In this document: positions 13,094 through 19,014 of the stretch, one piece after another
Layout: every line of letters starts with the position of its first letter
Position numbering within the stretch: the stretch's first letter is position 1
Origin: CAYYJV01 sp964486395
Lineage (GTDB): Bacteria; Patescibacteriota; Minisyncoccia; Minisyncoccales; MHMH01
NCBI GenBank assembly: GCA_964486395.1
Contig: CAZALP010000008.1
Span: 1 to 19,142 of the forward strand
DNA length: 19,142 nucleotides
Direction: 5' to 3'
Translations under genes and position numbers: made by a program
The notes under the pieces: model-generated
Seen by the model: only the letters and a program-made list of their open reading frames with translations
What the model was told of the DNA's origin: nothing
Database searches by the model: none

Positions 13094-13993
13094 ATGAAAA
13101 AATACTTAATTGTTGTTTTAATACTCGTTTTCTCGGTCGGGATAATTTTTCTACCCAGAAATCCTAACTCTGCCGAGGAGATAATTTTTCGAATAGAGAA
13201 AGGCCAAGGTTCAAAGGAAATCGCCGCAGATCTGCAAAAAGAAGGCTTAATTTGGTGGAGTTCCATTTTTCGAGCTTACGTTTTGGCTTCGGGTAAATCA
13301 AGGGGTCTGCAGGCGGGAACTTATTTGCTTTCCCCGTCAATGAATATTCCAAAGATCGCCGAGAAAATAACTTCGGGCGACATTGCCAAAGAAAAAATTA
13401 CCATCATCGAAGGCTGGAATTTAAAAGATATCGGTTTCTATTTTGAAAACAAAGGCATGTTTCAGGCAGAGGAGCTTTACGACGAAAAAAAAGAAATAGA
13501 AGGTTACTTTTTTCCCGATACCTACGAAATAAGGGTAGGAGAGAGCTTGGATGAAATCATCCAAAGGGCGGTTGATAACTTTAATGTCAAAACAGCCGGC
13601 TTGGAAGTAACCCCCGAAGTTGTTACCATGGCTTCTCTCATAGAAAAAGAAGTAAGGAACCCTGAAGATAAACAACTGGTTTCAGGAATTTTATGGAAAA
13701 GGCTGAGGGCCGGTATTCCCTTGCAGGTTGATGCTACCTTAACCTATATTACCGGCAAAAAAACAACCAATATCACCAAAGAAGACACCCAAATTGATTC
13801 TCCCTATAATACCTACAAATATTACGGTCTTCCTCCAGGGCCCATTTGCAATCCCGGCTTGGAAAGCATAAAGGCGGCATTGTATCCTAAAGATAGTCAA
13901 TTTTGGTATTATCTTTCTACTCCGGATGGAGAAACTATCTTTAGCAAAACCCTAGACGAGCATAATATTGCCAAAGCCAAGCACCTCAAATAA
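13094..13993 (+). CDS. mltG: Endolytic murein transglycosylase MltG
   Basis: This enzyme cleaves nascent peptidoglycan strands and is thought to set glycan chain length. The 299-residue product has one N-terminal membrane anchor (about 4-20), a LysM-like segment (about 30-100) and the YceG/MltG catalytic domain. Hallmarks are EGYFFPDTY (136-144), ASLIEKE with catalytic E184, IPLQVDATLTY and SPYNTYKYYGLPPGPICNPG (236-255). The length is slightly short for the family. It lies 10 nt after the methyltransferase gene and has no clear Shine-Dalgarno. The presence of mltG implies a peptidoglycan wall. Confidence 0.95.
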   Translation: MKKYLIVVLILVFSVGIIFLPRNPNSAEEIIFRIEKGQGSKEIAADLQKEGLIWWSSIFRAYVLASGKSRGLQAGTYLLSPSMNIPKIAEKITSGDIAKEKITIIEGWNLKDIGFYFENKGMFQAEELYDEKKEIEGYFFPDTYEIRVGESLDEIIQRAVDNFNVKTAGLEVTPEVVTMASLIEKEVRNPEDKQLVSGILWKRLRAGIPLQVDATLTYITGKKTTNITKEDTQIDSPYNTYKYYGLPPGPICNPGLESIKAALYPKDSQFWYYLSTPDGETIFSKTLDEHNIAKAKHLK

Positions 13994-14012
13994 AACAAAT
14001 TTGTATAATAAA

Positions 14013-14675
14013 ATGAGAAATTTGCCTATTATCGGAATAGTTGTTATATTAATAGTAGCTGGAGCCGGAATTTTTATCTATTTTAATTTAACAAAACAAG
14101 CTGAAGTTCCAAAAGTAGAAATTATGACTAAGACTTTAGAGGGTAAAAAAATAGCTATGGTGATAGCTTTCAGGGATTTTCGGGATATTGAATATTTTAT
14201 TCCCAAAGATGTTTTGCAAGAAGCTGGAGCCCGAATTACCACAATAAGTTCCAAAAGAGGTACGGCTGTTGGAGCCGATGGAGGAGAGGCAGAAGTTGAT
14301 TTAGTGATTTCCGAAGTTAACGCCGCCAATTTTAATGCTGTAATCTTTATTGGGGGACCCGGCATGGGCCAAAACTTGGACAATGAAGAATTTCAAAAAC
14401 TTGCCAAGGATACAGTTAAGGCAGATAGAGTCCTGGGAGCAATTTGCATAGCCCCGGCTTTGTTGGCTAAAGCCGGGATTTTAAAGGACAAAAAAGCTAC
14501 TGTTTGGTCCAGTCCCATGGATAAGTCCGCAATAAAAATATTGAAAGATTCGGGAGCCGAATATCTGGAAGAAGACGTAGTGACAGACGGCAAAATCGTT
14601 ACGGCAGCTGGCCCCTTTGCCGCAGAGGAATTCGCCCGGAAAATAATAGAGGCCTTGACAAAGAATAATAAATAA
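14013..14675 (+). CDS. Membrane-anchored DJ-1/PfpI family protein
   Basis: This DJ-1/PfpI (glutamine amidotransferase-like) fold protein has 220 residues. The nucleophile Cys is C145 in GAICIAP, and the partner acid is probably E60 in FRDIEYFIP. The oxyanion region is IFIGGPGMG. The His that follows the Cys in many PfpI proteases is absent (Ile). An N-terminal membrane segment (about 5-23) and a short linker put the domain outside the cytoplasm if the segment inserts with its N-terminus inside. The ATG at 14013 is chosen because it opens the membrane segment; there is no Shine-Dalgarno. It lies 19 nt after mltG. The reaction, whether glyoxalase, peptidase or chaperone-like, cannot be decided. 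Confidence 0.85.
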   Translation: MRNLPIIGIVVILIVAGAGIFIYFNLTKQAEVPKVEIMTKTLEGKKIAMVIAFRDFRDIEYFIPKDVLQEAGARITTISSKRGTAVGADGGEAEVDLVISEVNAANFNAVIFIGGPGMGQNLDNEEFQKLAKDTVKADRVLGAICIAPALLAKAGILKDKKATVWSSPMDKSAIKILKDSGAEYLEEDVVTDGKIVTAAGPFAAEEFARKIIEALTKNNK

Positions 14676-14683
14676 GTTAATCT
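14655..14683 (+). promoter_or_regulatory. Probable promoter of the rplJL operon
   Basis: TTGACA (14655-14660), a 17-nt spacer and TAATCT (14678-14683; only 3 of 6 matches). The -35 box lies inside the last codons of the DJ-1-like gene. The predicted start near 14690 matches the start of the L10 leader. Confidence 0.45.
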
Positions 14684-14689
14684 TTTAAT

Positions 14690-14768
14690 GTGGTCTACCG
14701 CAGACAATGGGCATGCTAGTAAGACCCATCGAGGTAGCAATTTAAAGTGATTTTAATCATGTCTGCGG
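14690..14768 (+). promoter_or_regulatory. Ribosomal protein L10 leader (autoregulatory RNA)
   Basis: The sequence has the features of the L10 leader family: ATGGG pairing with CCCAT around a purine-rich stretch (GTAAGACCCATCGAGGTAG) and a closing 8-bp stem between CCGCAGAC (14698-14705) and GTCTGCGG (14761-14768). In known cases L10 with L12 binds this RNA and represses its own operon. The closing stem competes with the terminator that follows. Confidence 0.85.
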
Positions 14769-14796
14769 CAGCAGACATTTTATTTTTAATTTTTCA
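14759..14796 (+). terminator. Attenuator terminator in the rplJ leader
   Basis: ATGTCTGC (14759-14766), loop GGCA and GCAGACAT (14771-14778) form a perfect 8-bp hairpin followed by a long T-rich tract. Bases 14761-14766 are also needed for the L10 leader closing stem, so the two folds exclude each other. This is the layout of transcription attenuation before rplJ. Confidence 0.8.
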
Positions 14797-14823
14797 CTTT
14801 TTTTAATTTGCCTGACAAGGAAC

Positions 14824-15336
14824 ATGCCTCTAACTAAGATTCAAAAACAAAAGATTTTGGATAATTTGAAAGAAAAAATCGGAAAGCAAAAAGCGATTGC
14901 TTTTGCTAATGTTTCCGGATTGAAAGTTCAGGATTTGACTAAACTGAGAAGGGAAATGGAAAAGAAAAACTGCGAGTTAAAAGTTGCCAAGAAAACCTTG
15001 ATCGGTTTGGCTTTAAAAGAGAACAAAATCGAGGTTGATCTCAAAAAAATGCAAGGCGAAATAGCGCTGGGGTTTGGCTACAAAGACGAAATTGCCCCTT
15101 TCAAAACTCTTTATGATTTTGCCAAAAATCACGAGCAGTTGGGAATTTTGGGTGGGGTGATTGGTGAAGAATATTTAGAAAAAGAAAAAGCGGTGGAACT
15201 TGCCAAAATACCCGCTCGGGAAGAATTGCTGGCCAAAATGGTTGGCAGCCTTTCTGCTCCAATGTCGGGATTTGTCAATGTTTTACAGGGAAACATCAAA
15301 GGTCTATTGAGGATTTTAGCTACAGCTAAAACCTAA
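14824..15336 (+). CDS. rplJ: 50S ribosomal protein L10
   Basis: L10 forms the base of the ribosomal stalk and carries the L7/L12 dimers. The 170-residue product has the family start (LTKIQKQKILDNLKEKI), the region around GLKVQDLTKLRREM and KVAKKTLIGLAL, and an L12-binding C-terminal helix. AAGGAAC lies just before the ATG at short spacing. It is preceded by the L10 leader and attenuator and followed after 33 bp by rplL. Confidence 0.95.
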   Translation: MPLTKIQKQKILDNLKEKIGKQKAIAFANVSGLKVQDLTKLRREMEKKNCELKVAKKTLIGLALKENKIEVDLKKMQGEIALGFGYKDEIAPFKTLYDFAKNHEQLGILGGVIGEEYLEKEKAVELAKIPAREELLAKMVGSLSAPMSGFVNVLQGNIKGLLRILATAKT

Positions 15337-15369
15337 ATTTCTAATTACTAATTATTTAAATAATATAAT

Positions 15370-15798
15370 ATGGCTGAAGAAAAAACCGAGAAAAAAATAG
15401 AGGTGCCCGAGAAATTTAAAGACCTTGTAGAAAAAATAGAAAAGCTGTCTGTGATGGATTTGGCGGAATTGGTAAAAATCCTGGAAGAAAAATTCGGCGT
15501 CTCAGCTCAAGCGCCGCTAGCCGCAGCTCCGGTTGCAGGCGCTGCTCCGGCCACGGGGGCTGCTCCGGCCGAAGAAAAATCCACCTTTACGGTGGAATTA
15601 AAATCGCCGGGTGATAAAAAGATTGACGTAATCAAGGTGGTCAGGGATGTTACGGGAAAAGGATTGAAAGAAGCCAAGGATTTCGTGGAAGCTGCCGCTT
15701 CCTCGCCCCAAGTAGTGAAAGACAACGTCAAGAAGGAAGAAGCAGAAGAAATCAAAAAGAAGTTCGAAGGCGCCGGAGCTCAGGTTGAATTAAAATAA
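15370..15798 (+). CDS. rplL: 50S ribosomal protein L7/L12
   Basis: This stalk protein recruits translation factors. The 142-residue product has an N-terminal dimerisation domain (about 1-48), an Ala/Pro-rich hinge (about 49-67) with imperfect GCTCCGG-containing repeats in the DNA, and the conserved C-terminal domain with IKVVRDVTGKGLKEAKDFVE. It is some 15-20 residues longer than E. coli L12, mostly at the N-terminus and hinge. There is no Shine-Dalgarno, and ATATAAT touches the ATG. It ends 1 bp before the stop codon of the convergent gene. Confidence 0.96.
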   Translation: MAEEKTEKKIEVPEKFKDLVEKIEKLSVMDLAELVKILEEKFGVSAQAPLAAAPVAGAAPATGAAPAEEKSTFTVELKSPGDKKIDVIKVVRDVTGKGLKEAKDFVEAAASSPQVVKDNVKKEEAEEIKKKFEGAGAQVELK

Positions 15799-15799
15799 C

Positions 15800-16894
15800 T
15801 CACTCTTTGAGATCTTCAAGATAACCTTCAATTATTTCCTGCAGGGAAGCAGCTTCCTCGCTGAGGAAGCTGTTTTGTTTGTCTAAAGATTTCAAAATAT
15901 CTTGAGCCTCTAAAAACAGTTCTTTTGCTTTCTCTTCTTCTTTGAAAATGAGGAAATTTTCTGCCATGGAAATTTTTGATTCGGCTAACCTCAACCTCTC
16001 TTCTCTTTCTATTTGAAGGGGATTTTTGGAGGGCTCGGAATGGAAAGTTAAAAACCCAACGGCCAGCAGAAAAAGAAAAGCCATAAGTAAAATCTTGTTC
16101 TTGCCGAAAACCCTCAAGGAAGGCGCTTTTACGGAAAGACTGATTTTGAGAAAAGGAATTTTCGGTAATTTAAAAAGGATGGGCCTTCTTTTTTTCTTTA
16201 AAGTGACCTTTTCTGAAACCTGCTCTTTACCGCAAAGAAGGAGCATGCAGATTCCCGAGGCGTCAGACAGAATTGATTTTTGTTCTTTCAAGATCTTCTT
16301 AATTTGCTTTTCATCGGAGACGTCTCTTAGTTTGCTTAAAAAATTTGTCTTCTCGGTCAAAACCGAAAACATTTCTTTGGTAAGCAGAATAATTTTATCG
16401 TCCGGAGCCAGTTTTCCCGTTGCTACGCTTCCGAAAACTTTCAGAGGATAGGGGTCTTGCTGCTGGAATTCCAGATTGTGGCCGACGTCTAAAAATTCTC
16501 CCTCTCTGGAAAGCAATATCTTTACTCCCCCCACTTTGGTAAAACTCAAAATAAAGTCTTTAAAATTGAGAACGGCAAAGTGAAGATTTCCTAGCCAATT
16601 CACGTTGCCCTTCCTAGCCTCCTTATCTAAAAACTCATTGGCTTTCTTCAAAGCCTCTTTCAAACTTTGCTCGCAGGATTTATGCAACCCGGCGGCGTAA
16701 TATTCCTTTTTGATAACATTTGCTAATTTGTCTAAAAATTTGGAATTCTGGGGAAGGGGTTTTTGAAATTCGCCGACGATGTAAAGACTTCCCAGCTTTT
16801 TTTCCGGGGCCGTTTCTGGCTCGTAGACAAAACTATCAAAAATTCTATCTTCTTTCTTATTTTGAGGGTTGAAATGAAGTTCGAAAATTTGCAT
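15800..16894 (-). CDS. Degenerate PPM-phosphatase-like membrane protein
   Basis: This is a 364-residue protein of unknown function. Residues about 35-235 follow the PPM/PP2C phosphatase pattern: NLHFAVLNFKDFILSFTKVG, then VKILLSREGEFLDVG, then PDDKIILLTKEMF where active enzymes have S/T-D-G. The metal-binding aspartates are not seen, so it is probably inactive. A basic linker is followed by one membrane segment (about 267-283) and a charged coiled-coil tail outside the membrane (about 295-364). The ATG at 16894 lies 4 nt after efp, so it is the third gene of the fmt-efp unit. It may be a sensor or scaffold. Confidence 0.65.
   Translation of the reverse strand: MQIFELHFNPQNKKEDRIFDSFVYEPETAPEKKLGSLYIVGEFQKPLPQNSKFLDKLANVIKKEYYAAGLHKSCEQSLKEALKKANEFLDKEARKGNVNWLGNLHFAVLNFKDFILSFTKVGGVKILLSREGEFLDVGHNLEFQQQDPYPLKVFGSVATGKLAPDDKIILLTKEMFSVLTEKTNFLSKLRDVSDEKQIKKILKEQKSILSDASGICMLLLCGKEQVSEKVTLKKKRRPILFKLPKIPFLKISLSVKAPSLRVFGKNKILLMAFLFLLAVGFLTFHSEPSKNPLQIEREERLRLAESKISMAENFLIFKEEEKAKELFLEAQDILKSLDKQNSFLSEEAASLQEIIEGYLEDLKE
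15850..15880 (+). terminator. rplJL terminator embedded in the convergent gene
   Basis: CAGCTTCCTC (15850-15859), loop GCT and GAGGAAGCTG (15863-15872) form a perfect 10-bp stem followed by TTTTGTTT. It is 51 bp past the rplL stop and lies wholly in the 3' coding part of the minus-strand gene ending at 15800. In the minus direction there is no T tract, so it works one way only. Confidence 0.8.
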
Positions 16895-16898
16895 GGGT

Positions 16899-17462
16899 TT
16901 AGGAAATTCTTCTTACATATTCACCGGTTTCGGTATTCACTTCTATTGTGTCGCCCTTTTCAATAAAAAGAGGGCAAGCTATTTTGGCTCCCGTTTCCAG
17001 CGTTACTATTTTGGTTCCCCCTTGGGCCCTGTCGCCTTTTATGCCGGGGGGAGCCTCTATAACCTTCAACTGAATTTTAATGGGCAAAGAAACATTGATA
17101 ATTTTATCTTCAAAAACATCGGTTTCCACAACTTGATTCGGTTTCAAAAAGCGCGCCTGAGGGCCTATCTGTTCTTCTGACAAATCAAACCTTTCGGAAG
17201 GTGTACCTTCTTTGCAAAAAAAATATCTTCCTCGGTGAGAATAAAGAAATTTGGCTTTGAATTTTTCAAGTTCTGCTTCTTCGAAGGTTTCTCCCTGGTG
17301 AAAATTTCTGCTGAATACATTCCCAGTAACAAGGTTTCTCACCTTGGTCTGAATAACCACCCTTCGCTGGGCCTTTTTCATGGGGTTGGACTCCAGCACT
17401 TCGTAGGGCTCCCCATCAAGAATTATTTTTACCCCCTTTTTTAAATCAGTATGCGTGAGCAT
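16899..17462 (-). CDS. efp: Elongation factor P
   Basis: EF-P relieves ribosome stalling at polyproline stretches. The 187-residue product has the three-domain plan: the KOW-like N-domain (LKKGVKIILDGEPYEVLESN), the OB domain, and the C-terminal family motif TGEYVRRIS-like end. The tip loop of domain I reads NPMKKAQRR in place of the usual KPGKG, so the standard modified Lys is not in its normal context. The start overlaps the end of fmt by 22 bp; no clear Shine-Dalgarno. Confidence 0.92.
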   Translation of the reverse strand: MLTHTDLKKGVKIILDGEPYEVLESNPMKKAQRRVVIQTKVRNLVTGNVFSRNFHQGETFEEAELEKFKAKFLYSHRGRYFFCKEGTPSERFDLSEEQIGPQARFLKPNQVVETDVFEDKIINVSLPIKIQLKVIEAPPGIKGDRAQGGTKIVTLETGAKIACPLFIEKGDTIEVNTETGEYVRRIS

Positions 17463-18196
17463 ATTATTTTATTCTTTAAAAAATCTCTGTGTCCGCGAAG
17501 GAAGTCTTCAAAAGACACGGGTTTTTTACCTTCCAACTGGACTTCTTCGATGATTAATTTATTTTTTTCCAGTCTAGCTTTTAAGATTTTCAATCTCTTT
17601 CCCTTGTAGAAAGTATGGCTGCCGGGCCAAGGATAAAAAGCTCGAATCTGTCTTTCGATTTTGGGGACAGATTTTCTCCAATCGATTTCACCATTTTGAC
17701 GGACGAGTTTTTGGGTATAAACGGCTCGTTTTTCGTTTTGGCGGCGAAGTTTAACCCTCCCTTTTATCCAATCAGGGATCGTATCTATCAAGAGATCGCC
17801 CCCCATGATAGCCAATCTTTTAGAAAGCTCTGCGGCAGTCTCATTTTTTCCAATAACAGTCTTTCTTTGGGCCAAAATAGGACCATGGTCCACTTTGGCA
17901 TCCATTAAAAATAGGGTGACCCCTGTTTCTTTGTCACCGTTCAAAACAGCGGTTTGAATAGGGGAGGGGCCACGGTATTTTGGCAGCAAAGAAGGATGTA
18001 CGTTGAGACAGCCGTAGCGGGGGATATCCAGTAGATTTTTGGGAATTATTCTGCCGAAATTGGCCACAACCACCAAATCGGGTTTTATCTTTTTAATATC
18101 CTCCAAGCGGTAGGAAATAGGACCGTAACCTGCTTTTTGGAGTTTTTCTAAAACAATTCTACCAAATTCGCCCGTCCCCAAAAAGATAATCTTCAT
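17441..18196 (-). CDS. fmt: Methionyl-tRNA formyltransferase, compact form
   Basis: This enzyme transfers formyl from 10-formyl-THF to initiator Met-tRNA. Catalytic residues are visible: N65 and H67 in NVHPSLLPKYRG and D103 in VDHGPI. The product is 251 residues against the usual 305-315. About 40 residues seem missing between the first strand-helix (FLGTGEFGRIVLEKLQ) and the region ISYRLEDIKKIKPDLVVVAN, where normal Fmt has its flexible loop and second beta unit. The C-terminal OB-like domain is also short. The start is ATG at 18196; a good promoter puts the transcript start at or next to it. Confidence 0.92.
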   Translation of the reverse strand: MKIIFLGTGEFGRIVLEKLQKAGYGPISYRLEDIKKIKPDLVVVANFGRIIPKNLLDIPRYGCLNVHPSLLPKYRGPSPIQTAVLNGDKETGVTLFLMDAKVDHGPILAQRKTVIGKNETAAELSKRLAIMGGDLLIDTIPDWIKGRVKLRRQNEKRAVYTQKLVRQNGEIDWRKSVPKIERQIRAFYPWPGSHTFYKGKRLKILKARLEKNKLIIEEVQLEGKKPVSFEDFLRGHRDFLKNKIICSRILI

Positions 18197-18202
18197 ACCA
18201 CT

Positions 18203-18232
18203 ATTTTAACAAATCTTGGACAAATTTCTCAA
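18203..18232 (-). promoter_or_regulatory. Promoter of fmt-efp operon, probably leaderless
   Basis: On the minus strand TTGAGA (18232-18227), an 18-nt spacer and TAAAAT (18208-18203). A start 7 nt downstream of the -10 would be at 18196, the A of the fmt ATG. No Shine-Dalgarno exists, in keeping with a leaderless mRNA. Confidence 0.5.
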
Positions 18233-18233
18233 C

Positions 18234-18278
18234 AACGTTTTTCTCAATAACGTTTTTCTCAATAATGTTTTTCTTAAT
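18234..18278. repeat. Three tandem 15-bp units upstream of fmt
   Basis: The unit AACGTTTTTCTCAAT occurs at 18234-18248 and 18249-18263, then as AATGTTTTTCTTAAT at 18264-18278, with partial units on both sides. On the minus strand each of the first two units carries TTGAGA, the same hexamer as the fmt -35 box, so the -35 region has been multiplied at 15-bp steps. Confidence 0.88.
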
Positions 18279-18311
18279 AATGTTGTAATTCATAGTAATT
18301 CATAGCGCTGC

Positions 18312-18357
18312 AATTCCGACCACTTTTATTGCGATCGCAATAAAAGTGGTCGGAATT
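18312..18357. repeat. Perfect 46-bp palindrome with GCGATCGC core
   Basis: The two 23-bp arms match exactly with no loop. The centre is GCGATCGC flanked by TTTTATT and AATAAAA. It lies 6 bp past the stop codon of the PaaX/Cas2-like gene, towards fmt. In RNA it would form a very strong hairpin, but no T tract follows on either strand, so a standard terminator is not supported. A 26-bp piece recurs at 18972-18997. Confidence 0.97.
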
Positions 18358-18363
18358 ATATGG

Positions 18364-18900
18364 TTATAATTTAAATATTTTTCTTAGATGAAGGTCATTA
18401 TCAATGGTTTCTAAAGTGCCGCAACGGACATATTTTCTTATATTAAAATACTCAACAATAAAATCGATTTCATCTTCGCAGGAGTGGGGAATAACAAAAA
18501 CGCTTTTTTGAAGTTCTAGGAATCCCAAATCTTTTAATTTTTGGCGAAAATATTCACGAGTAAGTTTTAATTTTTCCGGGATATCAAAAATTACTATTCG
18601 CCATTTTCCATCCCACTCTGGCTTTTTAATTTTCATTTCATTGAAATGATATGTTAAAGCTTTAAATTTCCCTTTTTTAGTTAAAACATAAGTAAGACTA
18701 CCATCAGAGTTCTTTTTTTCTTCTATCAAGTGAGATTTATAAAGATCTCGAATGTCTCTTTTTAATTTCTCTTTATTAATTTTTTTCCATTCCCGCCTCA
18801 CTTCTTTAATAATCCTATATTGCATATTTGGCGAATAGGAAAACCCCAAAGCCACTCCGGCAAGTAAAGTCAATAAAATTTTCTGCTTAGTAGGACTCAT
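18364..18900 (-). CDS. PaaX-like regulator with Cas2-like C-terminal domain
   Basis: This is a 178-residue protein of the PaaX-like type often seen in CPR genomes and often misnamed Cas2. Residues 1-85 form a winged-helix-like region with KLKRDIRDLYKSHLIEEKK and a wing near GSLTYVLTKKGK, preceded by a hydrophobic helix (8-20). Residues 98-165 match the Cas2/PaaX ferredoxin-like fold: KWRIVIFDIPE with D106 at the Cas2 catalytic Asp position, then LKDLGFLELQKSVFVIP. No cas1 or CRISPR array is present, so a DNA-binding regulator is more likely than an adaptation nuclease. No Shine-Dalgarno precedes the ATG at 18900. Copies of one palindromic element lie on both sides. Confidence 0.8.
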   Translation of the reverse strand: MSPTKQKILLTLLAGVALGFSYSPNMQYRIIKEVRREWKKINKEKLKRDIRDLYKSHLIEEKKNSDGSLTYVLTKKGKFKALTYHFNEMKIKKPEWDGKWRIVIFDIPEKLKLTREYFRQKLKDLGFLELQKSVFVIPHSCEDEIDFIVEYFNIRKYVRCGTLETIDNDLHLRKIFKL

Positions 18901-18913
18901 TAGTTTAACTTAT

Positions 18914-18960
18914 TTTAATTGGATTGTTTATTTTATTGTTTAATTTAATTGGATTATTTA
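18914..18960. repeat. Two 17-bp AT-rich direct repeats
   Basis: TTTAATTGGATTGTTTA (18914-18930) recurs at 18944-18960 with one change (G to A), a 30-bp period, just upstream of the PaaX/Cas2-like gene. The block contains no visible gene. Confidence 0.7.
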
Positions 18961-18971
18961 ATTACGACGGG

Positions 18972-18997
18972 TTTTATTGCGATCGCAGTAAAAGTGG
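18972..18997. repeat. Second copy of the GCGATCGC palindromic element
   Basis: These 26 bp match 18324-18349 at 25 positions (TTTTATTGCGATCGCA, then TAAAAGTGG). It is a palindrome over 18972-18993 with one G-T mismatch. It lies 72 bp upstream of the PaaX/Cas2-like start codon, while the 46-bp copy lies just downstream of the gene. Confidence 0.9.
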
Positions 18998-19014
18998 ATG
19001 AAACTTTTAGTGTC

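Noticed and set aside
15507..15755. Minus-strand reading frame inside rplL
   Set aside because: It is antisense to the Ala/Pro-rich hinge and C-terminal domain of L7/L12, a usual source of false frames.
16026..16451. Plus-strand reading frame inside the PPM-like gene
   Set aside because: The minus-strand product has a coherent domain plan and operon context; the plus-strand frame has no ribosome site or promoter.
18329..18340. HIP1 octamer taken as a sign of cyanobacterial origin
   Set aside because: Only two copies occur in 19 kb, and none of the genes is typically cyanobacterial.
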